A stretch of DNA of 64,000 bases from contig NC_092673.1 of NCBI RefSeq assembly GCF_964355755.1, positions 33,675,648 through 33,739,647 of the forward strand, given 5' to 3'. Position 1 is the stretch's first letter. Every line of letters begins with the position of its first letter. Below, piece by piece: positions 1-12,000 of this stretch. This DNA is from Antedon mediterranea. Lineage: Eukaryota; Echinodermata; Crinoidea; Comatulida; Antedonidae. Made by a program: the position numbers and the translations under genes. The notes below the pieces were generated by a model, which saw nothing but the letters and a program-made list of their open reading frames with translations, did no database searches and was not told where the DNA came from.

Positions 1-10
1 TCATACATAC

Positions 11-80
11 CTGTGACGATGAGTTTTATTAACGCGACTTGACTGGCCTCTTTTACGAGGTAGCGTTCCAATGTGACCAG
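11..80 (-). CDS. SAM-gene exon 4, basic linker
   Basis: A 70-bp exon with a TTTTAG acceptor and GTATGT donor, entering in phase 2 with respect to its split Ala codon. It encodes a basic stretch containing GTLPRKRG and is probably an unstructured linker after the SAM domain. It leaves in phase 2 towards exons outside the window. Confidence 0.6.
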
Positions 81-3000
81 CTAAAAGAAATAAACAAAAT
101 AAACGATAAAAAGACATAAAACACACATAAATACAATTATATGCAAGCTTTATGCTAGATGTCTAATTGCAAACACATTCTGAGACATGTTAATAGAAAA
201 GACAGCTCAAAGAATATAGCAATATCATCAAAGGATCTATCATTCCGTAATTTGTATTGAGAAATGAGAAAATGTGATAAAATGATAATATGGAATGAGT
301 AGACATAGTAGTACAGAGCTCAAAGAATATAGCAATATCATCAAATGATCTATCAGGAATTTACCAATTTGGATTGAGAAATGATAACATTTGATAAATG
401 TTAAGTGATAATATGGAATGTGAATCACGACATGTATTTTAAGTGGAGAGAAATGTTGTATAATTGTAGAAGAATTAATATCAGATTACTGTACAGTATT
501 TCAAGTATTTTTTCATGCAAAATGGGGTACAAAATGCCAAAGGTCCATTTTAATATTTTTTAGCATGAAAATCTATCCATATATCAAGCAAATTGACTGC
601 ATTTGAAAATATCTCCATTGGGATCCCGTTATTATAGGGACACTTTCCCACATATATCTGCCCGAAGATTAACACCATATAATAATAAGTTGATAGCTAA
701 ATGGGTTGTCACATGTGATGCCTGTGCCATAGGCCAAAGCTTAACCTAAACATGATACAGTCACATCACAACATATGTTATACATATGTGACAATGTATT
801 ACAGTATTTGCCTATGATACTGGACATAACATTTTGATTTATGTGGAGTTACAGTACAGAGAATCAGGTGGAAAATGATAGTACTTTATTTACACACCAT
901 CTAACCAGTTGTCACAGCTGAAACAGACCCAAAATACATATTGTGGGATAACCTTGGACGTAATTCGCTGTATATGTGATGGTGTAAAGTTATTAATTCT
1001 GTGACAAATTGAATATATAAACCACAATAGCATACCATTGAGGTACTAATGGTTGGATAATTGGACCTAATGAGGCTTGACATTAACAATAAGAAGATGA
1101 ACAGACTTGATAAACTATCATACCATTAGAGATATTATAATACCAAGCCTGTCTCTTTGTGAATGGACTGACCTTGATACAGTAACCATATTACTTGATT
1201 CATACAAATTTGGAAATAAATGTGCAATCAAATTTTGATTGTTCTTTTTTAATTTTAATAATATGTATAGAACATTTTTAATATAAACATCATTATATAC
1301 TAAATTCTGAACAGACCGGTGATTTACTGAAATTTGAAACAATAAAGATGAGAAAATCTGTAAGATTGAGAAAAAGTCCCCCGAACCGAGATTTGAACCC
1401 GGAACCTTCTGCTTGATATGTAGATGTCCTAACCATTAGACCACTGGGGTTTCCATGGTATTCAAATTCGTATTATAAGAATAACGTCAATATTTAAAGA
1501 ATGATTTTCTGTCTTGCCTTTGAAACTTTTCCAGCAATTTATTTTTTATAATAGTTGTCAATATTCTTGATATGTGATTTTTAATGAAGATATCTTAATC
1601 ATTAATTTATATCAATTAGTAATAATTGAAAATAATATCAACAGTAAATAGTATTTTACAAAATGCTGAATTATGAAAAACTGAATCAAAAGAGAAAGCA
1701 GAACAAGTCAATATAACATATGAGAAGAGAAGAAAAAATGCCTTTATTTGTTCATGCAAAGTTGGACGTCTACCTTTGCATGAATTACGCAACTCGCTAC
1801 TTCGATTTTCATTATTGTAAAAACTTTTAACGTAAGAAGAAAAACGATTCCATATACCTCCTATGAAAAAAATACAATGGCTTATCAGATAATAAATATG
1901 TTGATGGATGCCAAAAAACACTAGTAAAGTAAGATTGCGATTACACTGTGTGATTCTAAAAGGTTGAGAATTTCTTGATGTTTTGGTTGTTGCATAACAA
2001 AGTCTGTTATTACTCCAGAAGATTGTTGGAGGGATTTGGAATGTCTGAGATGCCCATATTTGGTAGGAGACGCCCATTTTGGTAAGAGATACCCACATTT
2101 GGTAGGAGATGCTCGTATTTGGTAGGAGATGCCCGTATTTGGTATGAGATACCCATATTTGGTATAACATGCCCGCATTTGGTAGGAGATGCTCGTACTG
2201 TATTTAGTAGGAGATGCCAATATTTGGTAGAACATGCCTGTATTTGGTAAGAGATTCCCGTATTTGGTAGGGGATGGCCATATTTGGTAGTGAAATGTCT
2301 ATATTTGGTAGATCAGATGAATATGGATAAAAAACATCTGAAAAACTTGTCCTAAAAATGATGACTACGATAATTACTATAGAATGAAATCTTCCTGCTT
2401 CTAAACAATATTAACCAGGTGTTTATAGCATAATTTATCTTGTTAATAAAAGTGTTCTATTTAACAAACAATATATCAATATTATACAGTAGCTAATTAA
2501 GAATTGTTACACCAGCAGCACACGCCATCAGTTAAACTATAGAGGAATTATTAAACAAACTCAACTGATTTATTGAACAGTGACTGAGATTGCATTATGT
2601 CAGCGTGGATTTGAACTCATAATTTTCACTTTACAAACTATATGGTACATTAGTTATGTATGCACTCAATTTTTAAGAGAAATTTCGGGGTAGAGGGTGG
2701 AGGAGTTCCCAGATGCAGAAAACCTCCAGAGTTACAAGAATTTTTTTGAAGGTAAATTGATGGTAAAGTAATTGAGTCATGAAGTGAAACATTTTTTGTT
2801 TTTTTATTATTAAATATCACAATTAAAGAATTCTCAATTATTTTTTACAAATAATAAATTGGAAATAAGATAAACTTACCTGTATTATATCTCGTACATT
2901 TCTGTCGGATGAGTATGAGGTTTGACGCGATTCGTGCCCGATGCACAGCGTTTTTTATTCCAATGTCCAGCAAGTCTTGCTCTGTCAGATGTAACAATGT

Positions 3001-6000
3001 CTGTCAAGGACAATAACATGGAAATGTGAATGAAAGCTTAATATTATACAGTCAATTTTCGTTATAATATAATTATAGTCAACTCTCCATAACACCCCTA
3101 GGCCGGTTTAATATGTCTGGTTTCCAGAATTCTGGTATTCGAAATGTGTTTTTAATGGTAACAAGAATCTTTTGGATGATTTTTCAGTTTTCAGAGAGTT
3201 TATTAGGAGAGTACGATTGTACAGTACATTATAATGATTATTATATTTCTGTAATTTAATATATTATTTTACATAAAACATACAAAAAAATAATTTAGTC
3301 TTTTTCCCCTATATTTAAACTTCTATATTATTTTTAACACTCTCTGTGTTGGGTTTGGAACAGGAAGACATGTTAGTGAATAATATTTGCGTTAGCAAAA
3401 ATAATAGCAGCACCGGAATTTAAAGGCACTCCTAAACATTTACAATACGTGAAAGAAAAACACATTGTAAAGACAAATTATTTACCTGAATGATTATAAA
3501 ATTGGTAAATATTAAGGAAAATTAAGCATGGAAAAACTAGTTCATTTAAGAGCATTATGTAACGAACCAATACCAAGATATGGATGATAACAGAAAAGAA
3601 ATTTAGTTTGATAGTTCGTATCTTTGGTAAAAATAGTATAAAATTTGAACTATTTTATGAACTTGAAAGACATTGTTTATACAGAAGGTGGAATAAATAC
3701 AAAATACCTGAGGCTACAGATTGTGAAGAAAGCATAAAATGATTTTACACCTTTTTATGCTAAAAGGTACTGTAGTATAGAATAGTAAATCGTAATCTTT
3801 TTGATTTAGCAGGATTACCTTCAAAATGTAACCCTATGATAAATATTGTATATCACACACATATTGCTGATTACATTACATGCAGGATGATACAATATTC
3901 ATAAAAAAATTAACATTTATAATATTTATATGTAAAAAAACTATATTGATGGTTTTAATAAAATAAATAAATGACATAAAATATGAAATTTTAGAATTAA
4001 AACAGCAAGAATGAGGTATAAAATATTCTTATTACTAATAAAGAAGATACAGTACTGGTTATTCATAATCATAAAGAATGTAAAAGTAATTTGTTAGAAA
4101 ACTCTCAATAATCAAAACAATAAGAATGCCTTAAGATGACATCTTCAAACCCAACAAAGTTGTCTCCTCAAAATAGGAATGTCCCAAGAATACTGTAGGT
4201 AGACCGTAGTGTTAAAAACATTGCCCCTTGTTTCATTTGGAGTTTGGAAAGTGTCTCTTAAAAGGGCATAGACACGCCTCTATTAAGAGGACACATTGTT
4301 GGTTCCCAAAAGTGTCCTCTTAATAGGGCATAGACACGCCTCTATTAAGAGGACACATTGTTGGTTCCCAAAAGTGTTCTCTTATTAATAGAGATTCTAC
4401 AGTATCATTATGTACACTAAGAACACAGTGTTAACATTTGGTCAAATAAAAATAACACATTTTAGCTAAAAATCTAATAACATGCTTTATGATATTATAC
4501 AGTAATTGATACAGTACTATAATGATAATAATAACGATAACATAATAATACAAAATTAAATGTTTATACCACAAAGACGATGAAAACTAACAGAGATGAT
4601 TTTAAAGTACATACCACTGAATGCTTGTCCGATTCAAAAAATAAAATGAAATCCAACAAAATTATGAGAAATTATGTTATACTTTAGCTATGAATCATAA
4701 CTGCTTAGCAAATCCTTTATCAAACACGGAAAACCTTGAGAAATGATCCTAGAATGAATGACTGGAATATGACCAGCATCGGGATGAGGATTAAACTTGG
4801 AATGATATCACGGTTGAATTCCTTAACCAATAAAAATCCTAGATAGAATATTATTAATATGAGAGGAGGAAGGGAGTGTTATTTCTAATCAAAGGTATCA
4901 ATATCAATACAGTGTTTGGATTTATATCAGAGTAAACAATAAAAATCAACGAAAAAATTTACAATCCGAGTGTATTTAACAGTGTTATTCCAATCAAATT
5001 AATGGTAAAAAACAGCATAGGAATCTATGACATCACAGTTACAATTAAAATACAGGAAAGAGTTGACAATCCAAGTGTTTTTCAATCCAGGAAAAAGTTC
5101 AAAATCTGAATATTCATCAAGGAGTGTTATTCCGAATCAATTGCACACTACAATACAGTACACAGTATTCTGTAGCAAAGTTGATCTGATTAAAAAACCA
5201 CAGAATCAGTCATTATATAGACAACAACTATTGGTAATTTGTAAGTGGGTGGAATGCCAGTTTCAGAAGTACCCACTGGGAATGTTATCCCGACCAATTA
5301 CCTATCTATTGAGAGTAATTTCCATGTGGGAGCTAGGAATTTTGAACTGGTACAGTGCTTTTATTGTGTCCAATGATAATTAGATAAACATTTGACAAAC
5401 TTGTACTGTATTGGTTAAGAAATAGTAAACTATGAATTTATACATTTAAAATATATAATACTGGCAGTATTAATGTTATTATTGATATTCTCTATTGGTA
5501 ATGTCCATGTGTGGAAATTGGGAAAGTTTAACTGGCACTGACAATTATTCCATTATTGGCATTAACTGTGCCGTTTAAAATCTGTAACTTCAAGTGGGAA
5601 TGGAACAGTTAATTGATCCACGTAATGTTTGGTGTCCGTAACTTCCAAGAGGCATTTGGCAATGTTCAATTGGCACCGTCAATTATTCAATTCACTGCTG
5701 CCGTTTTTCTTCCGTAATTTCCAAGAGGAATTTGGCGATATGTTTAACTGGCACTATCAATTATTCCATTCACTGTGATGCCGTTTTTTTCTAGTAATTT
5801 CCGGATTTTGGGAAACTTCTAAGATAGGAAATGTTCAACAAGCACTGCGGAATATTCCATCAAATAATAAACACCTCTATCTTTGATTTCTATAGATTTC
5901 AACTTCCAGATGACAATTTGAAATGTTCAACTGGAACAACTGATTATTGCGTGTAATAAAATATCTCATTCTCCATATTGCAACATGACAAAAGTCAACT

Positions 6001-9000
6001 GATGGCTATCAAGTGTTATTAACTCACCTACCTGTTATTGTTGTCATAACAGTACTAAGTCTACCATATAACACAGGTAGTTTAACTTTGCTTTACGTTG
6101 CTGTTTTGTTGATATTTAAGTATTCAATGACTTGATTAACAATAAGAAGGTAGGAGAGTATAACAGAAGGTGGCAGACTGGAAGAATTGTGCACTCTGGT
6201 GTTATAACGCACAGGGTCAAGGGTCAATCAATAGTATATTTATATCAAACAGAGATTTAAGTTACAGTGAAGTATAATATCTGTATGATTACAGCAAAGA
6301 GGAGTGTCAATAATTTTGAATATATGTACCGTATTGCCTCGATAATAAGCCTACTCCATTTGTTCAAGAAATTTGGTCACGTTTAGGGAAGAGAAAACAT
6401 ACAACCGAGAAACAATGTTTTAAGATATTTTAAAATAAAATTACACAAACTTGCTGTTTAATAATTTACAAAATTAGTAAAAAGCTGATTTAATTATATT
6501 AGTGGCAGAGTTTACTGTACAACTTCCAAATAAAATTATATAATATAAATATTGTATAAATAACAACAAATGTTTTAGACATTCATTGTTAATGTTAACA
6601 CTTCGGCTGAAAGTTAATCAATATGTAGACAATCAACACTCCCTAGCTTATTTATTTGTTTATTTATCTAATACCATCTTTAATAAGGGTGGCCCATCAA
6701 ATTCCAGTGAAGGAACTGATTATTAAGAGCCCTCAATAAATACATAACTTATAATTATATAATATTAAATATTTAGAATAATATATAAAATCGGTACATT
6801 AAAAGTTAAAATCATTTTTTTAAATAGAACAGAAGATCATTTTAACTATAAGAAAATAGTAAAATTAACTCACATCAACCGTTGTGTGCGGTTTAAAGTT
6901 GTCGACATATTGCTCGAGTTGCAATGTTTTCAACCAAATATCAACTCCAACTCCTTGATTCATCATATCATCTGCGTATGTAAAAAAAAAGGTTAGTACC
7001 GTCTTAGAAAATAATCCTAATATGTTAACTGTTGAGTACTGTCAAGTATTGAATAAACCACAGTGTAAACAGCTGTATTCCACACAGTACTACGATAGGG
7101 AAATCCCACTGACGGTACTTTGTAGCTTTATGATCTTGTATTGCTGTATGGAGTAACTTTTACTATTGTTTAAAGTTAAATAACATCAATATATCAATAT
7201 AATACAATAATATACGGGATGAGGATTAACTTGGAATGACATCACGGTTACATTTTTCAACCAATAAACATCCTGTTAGGAAAGAAAGAATCTTATTCCA
7301 AATGAAATTACTGGTAGTGTTATTAAACAACATTGGGATCTGTGACATCACAGTAAACAATTTGAAATCCTTTTAGGAAAGAGTTTAAATACAACAGGAA
7401 AAGGGAGTGTTATTCCCATTGGAATTACTGGTAGTATCATTAACAACATTGGGATGTATGACATCACAACAATAAAAATCCTGTTTTGAAAGGGTTTACA
7501 ATCCAATTGTTTAAGGAGTGTTATTTTCATATAAAATGACGTAACCCACTACAATTATTGGTGTTTTAATATCATTGTGAAATAGTATACTTAACTCATG
7601 AATATCATAAGACAATATCTTTACTAGAAAATCATACATATTTTCTTTCCTATTCTTAAATATTGTACGATTTATTCCTTCACAATATTGAATATGAAAT
7701 CATAATCATAATCCAACAATATCTCATGATGCGGCAACGGTTTCCTATGCTTCATGTTGGTCATATAAAACAACAATCGAGTGAGTTACGTTTCTTCCAA
7801 ACTTTCACATATTTTACTGAAATTTAAAAAACTTTTACCATTTATAAATCATTTTAAACTTACCTCCTGCTATATTTTCATTAATTGAAAATAGTAATTT
7901 CAAACGTATTCTGATTGTTTCTCCTCGAAATTGTTACTGCTATCAATCAATACACAAACTGCGTACTTCACAATTCAAGTTTACTTACTAAATAACAATT
8001 GCCTACTGTCCTTAATGAAATATCAGAAGCATTATCTGTCTGCAATAGATAACTACAAATAAGGACTTTGATCGTCATGTCCAAAGCATACACCATTAAC
8101 ATGAATTGCACATGTACTCGTACGGTCATTAACGCAATTGTGTACATGTCTAAATCTTACGCAAGCCCGTCAACTCGAATACTACAGTATATCAATAACT
8201 GATACAATAGAACAGGAAATAAGATAGGATTTATCAAGTAAAGTTCACAATGAAATCACACCTCAAGAGACAATTAAAATGTTTCAAGTTCAAAGTCGGA
8301 TCGGCTAATTCCCTTACTTTATCTTCAAAGGGAAACAATTACCCAGCTGTTCTTGAGACAATGGGAACAATTAACAAACAGTAAAGCAATTAATTAAACA
8401 ATAAAGACATTGAACAATCAAATTATTTACCAGTATTAAACATAAAGTAGTTGATTGGCATACACTATACATGAACAACCGGAACTGGAGTGAAGTGGTA
8501 GAGTGGGAGGGGCACTGTAAACCCATGGACCTATAGGTCCATAGTAAACCAAAGTCATGGAATCGGCACAGGTTCAATGCTCTCTCTCTCTCCAGTTCTG
8601 GTAGTAAACTTAAAACTGGAGGTAAGGTTCAATGTGCACATCTTTCAAAAGAAGGGGGGGGGGTGGGGGGTTTACCCGGGTACGGTAATTGTTTGTGTAT
8701 GAAATACACATACCATCAGCATGAATTTGTCATCATCAAGAACAAAACTAATTTCATAAACTTTCATACAATTAACCAATCTAATCTTTATGACATCATC
8801 AAAAGTCAATCAATTAACCAATAAAGCAGTCAATCAATCAACCAATCATAACAGAGCTGATGATGACCTATGGTCAAATTTACTGTTCAATCAATCATTA
8901 AACTGTCAATAACTAATCAATCAAACAATCTATTAATCAAGTAAATAGTGATTTTGTTGATGTAAAGTATTATATGGACAGTTCCTATAGAGCAAAAGAA

Positions 9001-12000
9001 TACAGTTATAAAAACATATTTGAAAAAAAAGGCACTTTCTTGCCAAGAAAAATGGGTCAAAAACATTTTTAGCGGTCTCAATTTGACCTCACCCACAACT
9101 TTTTTAATCAATTTTACTGAATATGATCTTTGGTGATGAGGAAGAGATAATTTTAAGAAAGTTGTTTTGTGGTATATAAAAATTAATAATATTTATAATC
9201 TATGATTTTGCTGTGACTCGAGCCAGCAACCTTTTACATAAAATTAGACAATGGTTGAATGTTTAAGTAGAACCCATCCTTTGGGACACTCTTACTTTAG
9301 CGGTTTTGATCACACGGGACACTTTTATATTTTAACGACCAATAGAAAATATATGTTTAAAGGGGCATTTTATTTCATATAACTATCAAGGGGAAATAAC
9401 ACTACAGCCAATCACTATTCAGAGGACACCGCTATTAAAGCGACATTATTTCATATAACTATCATGGGGAAATATATGTTTTAACACTACTACCAAACCC
9501 TATTCGGAGGACACTCCTATTAAAGGGACATTTTTTTTGGTGCCGAATGTGTTCCCTTAATAAGGGTTCCTTCTACTGCAGCATCATGGTCAAAGTAATC
9601 CTTACACCCTATCACAGCAAGATTTAAATTTTAAAATACCTTAATAATCTTATTTGTGGTAGCACAGTTTTTATTACCATTGTGCTTAATGTCCTTGGAC
9701 CTCAAAAAGTTCTCCTTTACAACATCTTCGGCTAATTACCATAATAAGACTTATTTTATTTACCATTGTTTGATAAACGTGACACATTAGACTACTAATT
9801 GTTAAACAATGCCTCTAGCGTATTTAGTACTTTGTAGGTTTTCTATGATGGCCTGTTAATCTATTGATAATTCTACACTACGCTTTGAAAGAAATTTTAA
9901 AATAATTTATAAGAAACAAAATATATTTGCCTCCTAAAAAAAATAATTTAAACATTTTGTTGTTGTTAAATAAACCATTAGAATGTCTCATAGTTATTAT
10001 TCACTTTGACCAAAAATTGGATACAAACAAATATTCACTTGATAAAACCGCAATTTATTTTTAAAAAATTCAACAAAATCAACCGGAAGCCTATAGTCTA
10101 GAAGACAACATGTTTCTTGTTATAAGCAACATTTTAAAGTGTTATTTTTCCCCCATCCACTGTAACTTTTAAAAAGTCTTGGATATTGTTCATGCGTCAT
10201 TAAAAATAGACCAGTAAAATAGAATTTATATGCTTTATTTTTCGATAATAAAAGATTTTCACAAAGAAGCAACAAAGTAATTGTTGTGTATAGGTGAGTG
10301 CACAGTAAAGCATTCATACAATATTTATATAAAATCTGATAACATTTGTTTAACATGTGTAATATACTTACTAATAATATACCACCTTTGATCATGACAT
10401 GATCATTGTGAAAGCTAAACCCAGACTAATAAGCATATAAATAGCAATGTAATAACCCGTGTCTATGAAATTCTGGGGACGTCCCCGAATAACTCGGTCA
10501 TTAATAGGCTAATAATTTCGATTTTAAGACCAAATGAATAAAAAACAGAAATGTTTTATATATTCAGGAACCAACATTGGAAATGTAATATTAAATAGAA
10601 CTAATTAATATTTAATATTTAATATTAAATACCTGATATTGAAGAGTTTAAACAAATTTGAAATATATTGTCAAATAATAAATAAAACAAGAAACTCACA
10701 TATAATTTATTCCAAGTATTGAAGAAGTAAAGAAATCTAAAATTGTGTTACAACAAGAAACTGACGTTTATTCCTGGTATTGAGGAGCTGAACAAATTTG
10801 AAATGTGTTGTCTGCATTCTTGTACAATGTCTATATTTACCTAGAATCTTCACAATAGGCAAGAACAATTCAAAATACTCATGTCCAATGCCGTTCACTT
10901 TGAGATGTATATGCCAATTCACCTTACTGTTGTTAGGGTGATGTTTGCGCCTCTGAATAAGAGATTCCCATGGTCATGATTCCATAAGGGCTCCCATCTT
11001 CTTAAACTTTGACATTATTATCTAATATAGGTGATAATGTATTGATGTATTCTCAATTGTAATTGGTTGGATGCCTTCTTATTATATCATATATTTTCAT
11101 AATATTAACTTGTGTATAATAAATAATATAATAAATATAATATGCAATGATCTGAACCCAATTTATGAAATAATTAGGAATCACATCTGTATAGCATGAT
11201 TTAACAAATATAAAGCTCTGTCTACACTATCAAAATTTAGACAATAAAATGTGATATATGGACATGATGTCATATAACTACCATATTAGGGCACATCACT
11301 ACCATATTTCGGCACATCACATTTATTTTTGTCAAACTAGTTTGATAGTGTAGAAATAGCATCTTCAGCTCTGTCTACACTAACTATCAAATTTTATGTG
11401 ACAAAAAAGTGTGATATGCCCAAATATGGTAGTGATATGCCCAAATATAGTAGTGATATGACATCATCACATCCATTATTATAGGGGCATCACATTTTTT
11501 TGTCACATAAAGTTTGATAAGTGTAGACAGAGCTTAAGATGTTATTTTTTGTAAATATAATTTTACCTGCCACACATTTATAACAAATTATTTCAGACGG
11601 ATAAGATATGAAAATTATTATTAATTCCATAAAAATGTACAAAAAAACATGTAGAAGGAAGTCAAAAGAAGGTTAAAACAAATAAGAAAAACTAAAGGTG
11701 TAGTAAGAAATAGGCCTAAAGTTTGTTGAATTTGAATTTGTAGTATTCCAGTTTACCTTAAATAATACCTTAAATACAAAACATGAAAAGAAAGAGTGCT
11801 GCAACTATTTTTTTTTACATTTACAAACTTTGTAATATTGTTTGTTGGGGAGGGGAATGCCCTGTCATTTTTAAAAACACCGCAAACGTTACTTAAACCT
11901 GTATGAGCTTGAAGGGAGTTTACGAAGCCCCAGACTTTCAGTTCTTGTCTCGTGAAAATGTTAATCTTGGTTACAACCCAAAATCCCTGAAGTACATTAC

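Noticed and set aside
1616-2235. Long minus-strand ORFs of 184 and 104 codons
   Set aside because: They read through the 21-bp minisatellite in different frames, so the repetitive YQIW/TKYG peptides come from the repeat unit.
5027-5383. 118-codon plus-strand ORF
   Set aside because: It lies wholly inside a dispersed repeat that recurs at 7213 without the frame, and has no recognisable domain.
10800-10970. Candidate minus-strand exon (VNWHIHLKVNGIGHEYFELF)
   Set aside because: The phase (0 in) does not fit between SAM-gene exons 1 and 2 (phase 1/1), and I recognise no family.
11890-11990. Candidate minus-strand exon (GFWVVTKINIFTRQELKVWG)
   Set aside because: It has a weak donor and its phases do not fit the SAM gene. 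Chance open frame is the simpler reading.
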